From NCBI GenBank assembly GCA_019155185.1, contig CM032795.1:21211795-21275794 (forward strand): a stretch of DNA of 64,000 nucleotides. Reading direction: 5' to 3'. The notes beneath the pieces are model-generated. The model was not told the origin of the DNA, did no database searches, and was given only the letters and a program-made list of their open reading frames with translations. This stretch comes from Beaufortia kweichowensis. Its lineage: Eukaryota > Chordata > Actinopteri > Cypriniformes > Gastromyzontidae. The translations under genes were made by a program, and so were the position numbers. This document shows positions 62,344-64,000 of this stretch, piece by piece (positions within the stretch are counted from its first letter, which is position 1; each line of letters begins with the position of its first letter).

Positions 62344-63951
62344 TTACGGTCTTTCTGTGTAAATAAATTCAGGAGCATCGATAGCATCTAAATTCAGTTG
62401 CTTTGACCAGTTGCAGAGTTCCTCAGCTTCTTCCTCCCATTCAGACTCAGATAAGCTGTCATCATAGTCCTCAGTCTCAACCAATGGCAGAACTATCTTG
62501 ATGTCATACTTTTCACCAATGCTCTTCTGTTTATCTGTGTTATAGTTATTAATGTTGTCCAAATGCCCCTCTTCTTCTGATACCTGGATGTGGAGAGCAT
62601 AAGGTTTAGTCCCACAGTGATCTCAAATAAACCTTTATATCATGTTGTCATAGTTCCTTGCTTGATTTTGTCTTTGTGCATACTGTAAACTTCATGATAC
62701 TTGAAAATATATGTTGGGTTGGCTGACATGAAATACTTTCTGGAAGTGTATGTGTCCTGCTGTGTGCGATGCTTAAAGGATGCAAAAACTACATTTATTA
62801 GGAAATGCTGAAAGTTTGAGAATTGAACATACTTTCTCTGTCCCGGACGGGGCGTACAGACGTCTCTTGCGAGCTGCAGTGGTCTTAGCACGAGCAGAGC
62901 ACCGTGTAGACATGAACAAACCTCTAAAGTATGAGAAAGGTTCAGTGATGTTATGATAGAAAACATGTATATTGATTTTGAAAAAGGAAATTTGTCTGTA
63001 TAAAAATGTATGTAAATATTTATTTATCTAATCAGATTAGTAAAGTGCAAACCCCTGAGAGAGGGCCAGATGTCCCCACGACAGCCTCTTCTTCACATTC
63101 CCCACAACAGGACTTCTCATTTCTGACTTTATATCCTCTCTGAGGATGTTTCGCGAAAGGACCTTGAGAGACAGAAACCTCCAGCCGTTTTCTCTGCCAC
63201 CTAGACAAGCGGGAAGCTCATCCAGGTGACTGGAATACTGAGAGAGGAAATAAACAACTGCACTTCACAGATTTACAAAATGGCATAAATGTCCTAAAGA
63301 GTGTTTTTTCTTCACCTGCATATAGTCTCTCATGCAGATCACATCTTGTGCTTCAATAATCGCTCCGGTCTGTCTGTGAATCTCGTCCACTGAAATGAGA
63401 TCCATGAATGTTCTAGTTCCCATCATTCTGCAGGTGTCTGCTGTGGCCTGTTGAAAATTCATGTCATTTTATTCTTCTGCATCCAGAATATTCATCAATA
63501 CAAAATTTTCAGACCTGGTTGGAGGGTGTGAAGAGTTTTTTGCCAGAGAGATAATGTCCTCCAACACCAATGTGAAAAATCTTGAACACCACAAAAGGTG
63601 GAAACTGAGTTCCTGCGAACCTGAGCGTATAAACACATCAGATATGAATAATTAAAATGAAGAAGCCTTATAACCACAGTCAATCAGTAATAGATGGAAA
63701 GAGACAATAAGATAAAGATTGTGGTCTTAGATTTTATTTAATAATAAGTTGAGAACTACACTGATTTATTGTGTGGATGTGTAAACTGGTCTGTTAACAC
63801 ATGATATATCTGTACTGTGAATGACAGAAAGTCTTTTTTAAAAGTGTAAAGTTCACCTGAATCTGAGTTTGTATTTCATACTGGAGTCTTTCAGAAGTTC
63901 AGCTTCTCTTGGACTGAGCTGACGCAGAACGGCTGGTGTGAGACACCGCTC
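62344..63951 (-). CDS. CXorf58/C11orf65-like protein (partial, 3' exons)
   Basis: Six exons on the minus strand: 63951-63857, 63620-63515, 63447-63316, 63237-63053, 62923-62833 and 62583-62344; 849 nt, 282 residues plus stop. The 5' end lies right of the window. Family landmarks are LSPREAELLKDSSMKYKLRF, then RFAGTQFPPFVVFKIF, which resembles the FPP...KIF core of C11orf65 and CXorf58 proteins. Next come MMGTRTFMDLISVDEIHRQ and GGRENGWRFLS. The C-terminal exon is acidic (SESEWEEEAEELCNWSKQL) and recalls the NWTNTL motif near the C11orf65 end. Molecular function is unknown to me. Human CXorf58 lies close to ZFX on Xp22.11, so the neighbourhood supports CXorf58 over C11orf65. The donor at 63053 (GG|GTTTGC) is weak but keeps the frame. 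Confidence 0.8.
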
Positions 63952-64000
63952 CTGAAACACACAAACACTATTTTTGAAAAATAATTAGATTGAAATATGT

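Overview
The window is vertebrate nuclear DNA, most likely from a cypriniform (carp/zebrafish-like) fish. Genes are split by GT-AG introns. Introns carry long GT-rich minisatellites, tRNA-derived SINE pieces and palindromic MITE-like repeats of kinds I recognise from cyprinids. The proteins align, from memory, with vertebrate orthologues. I see no bacterial-style operons, CRISPR arrays, rRNA or free-standing tRNA genes. Exon borders were placed by hand from splice consensus, reading-frame phase and family sequence. For each gene the coding exons sum to a whole number of codons.

Left half (1-38,431): the 3' two thirds of ralgps1 (+), a Ral guanine-nucleotide exchange factor with RasGEF, PxxP and PH regions. 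One 23-kb intron of it holds the complete angptl2 gene on the opposite strand. This nested arrangement also exists at human 9q33.3.

Middle (38,432-53,000): a compact run of small genes. First comes an unrecognised intronless gene (42,353-43,165, +) for a predicted single-pass membrane protein with two different hexapeptide repeats and a TATA/CRE promoter. It is followed by a TSTD1-like rhodanese with an unusual hydrophobic N-terminal exon (-), a cystatin B/stefin gene (+) and a ptgds-like lipocalin (+) that lacks the catalytic cysteine.

Right end (53,000-64,000): a zfx-type zinc-finger transcription factor (-) with a CpG-island promoter and an overlapping upstream ORF. It has 12 rather than 13 zinc fingers, because a low-complexity linker sits where finger 11 should be. 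Next to it is a partial gene (-) related to human CXorf58/C11orf65. ZFX and CXorf58 are also neighbours on human Xp22.11, which supports both calls.

The best candidates for something undescribed are the intronless repeat-bearing membrane gene, the mosaic duplication that brackets it, and the finger-11 replacement in zfx. Introns and intergenic gaps otherwise hold repeats and a few GC-richer stretches that may be regulatory.
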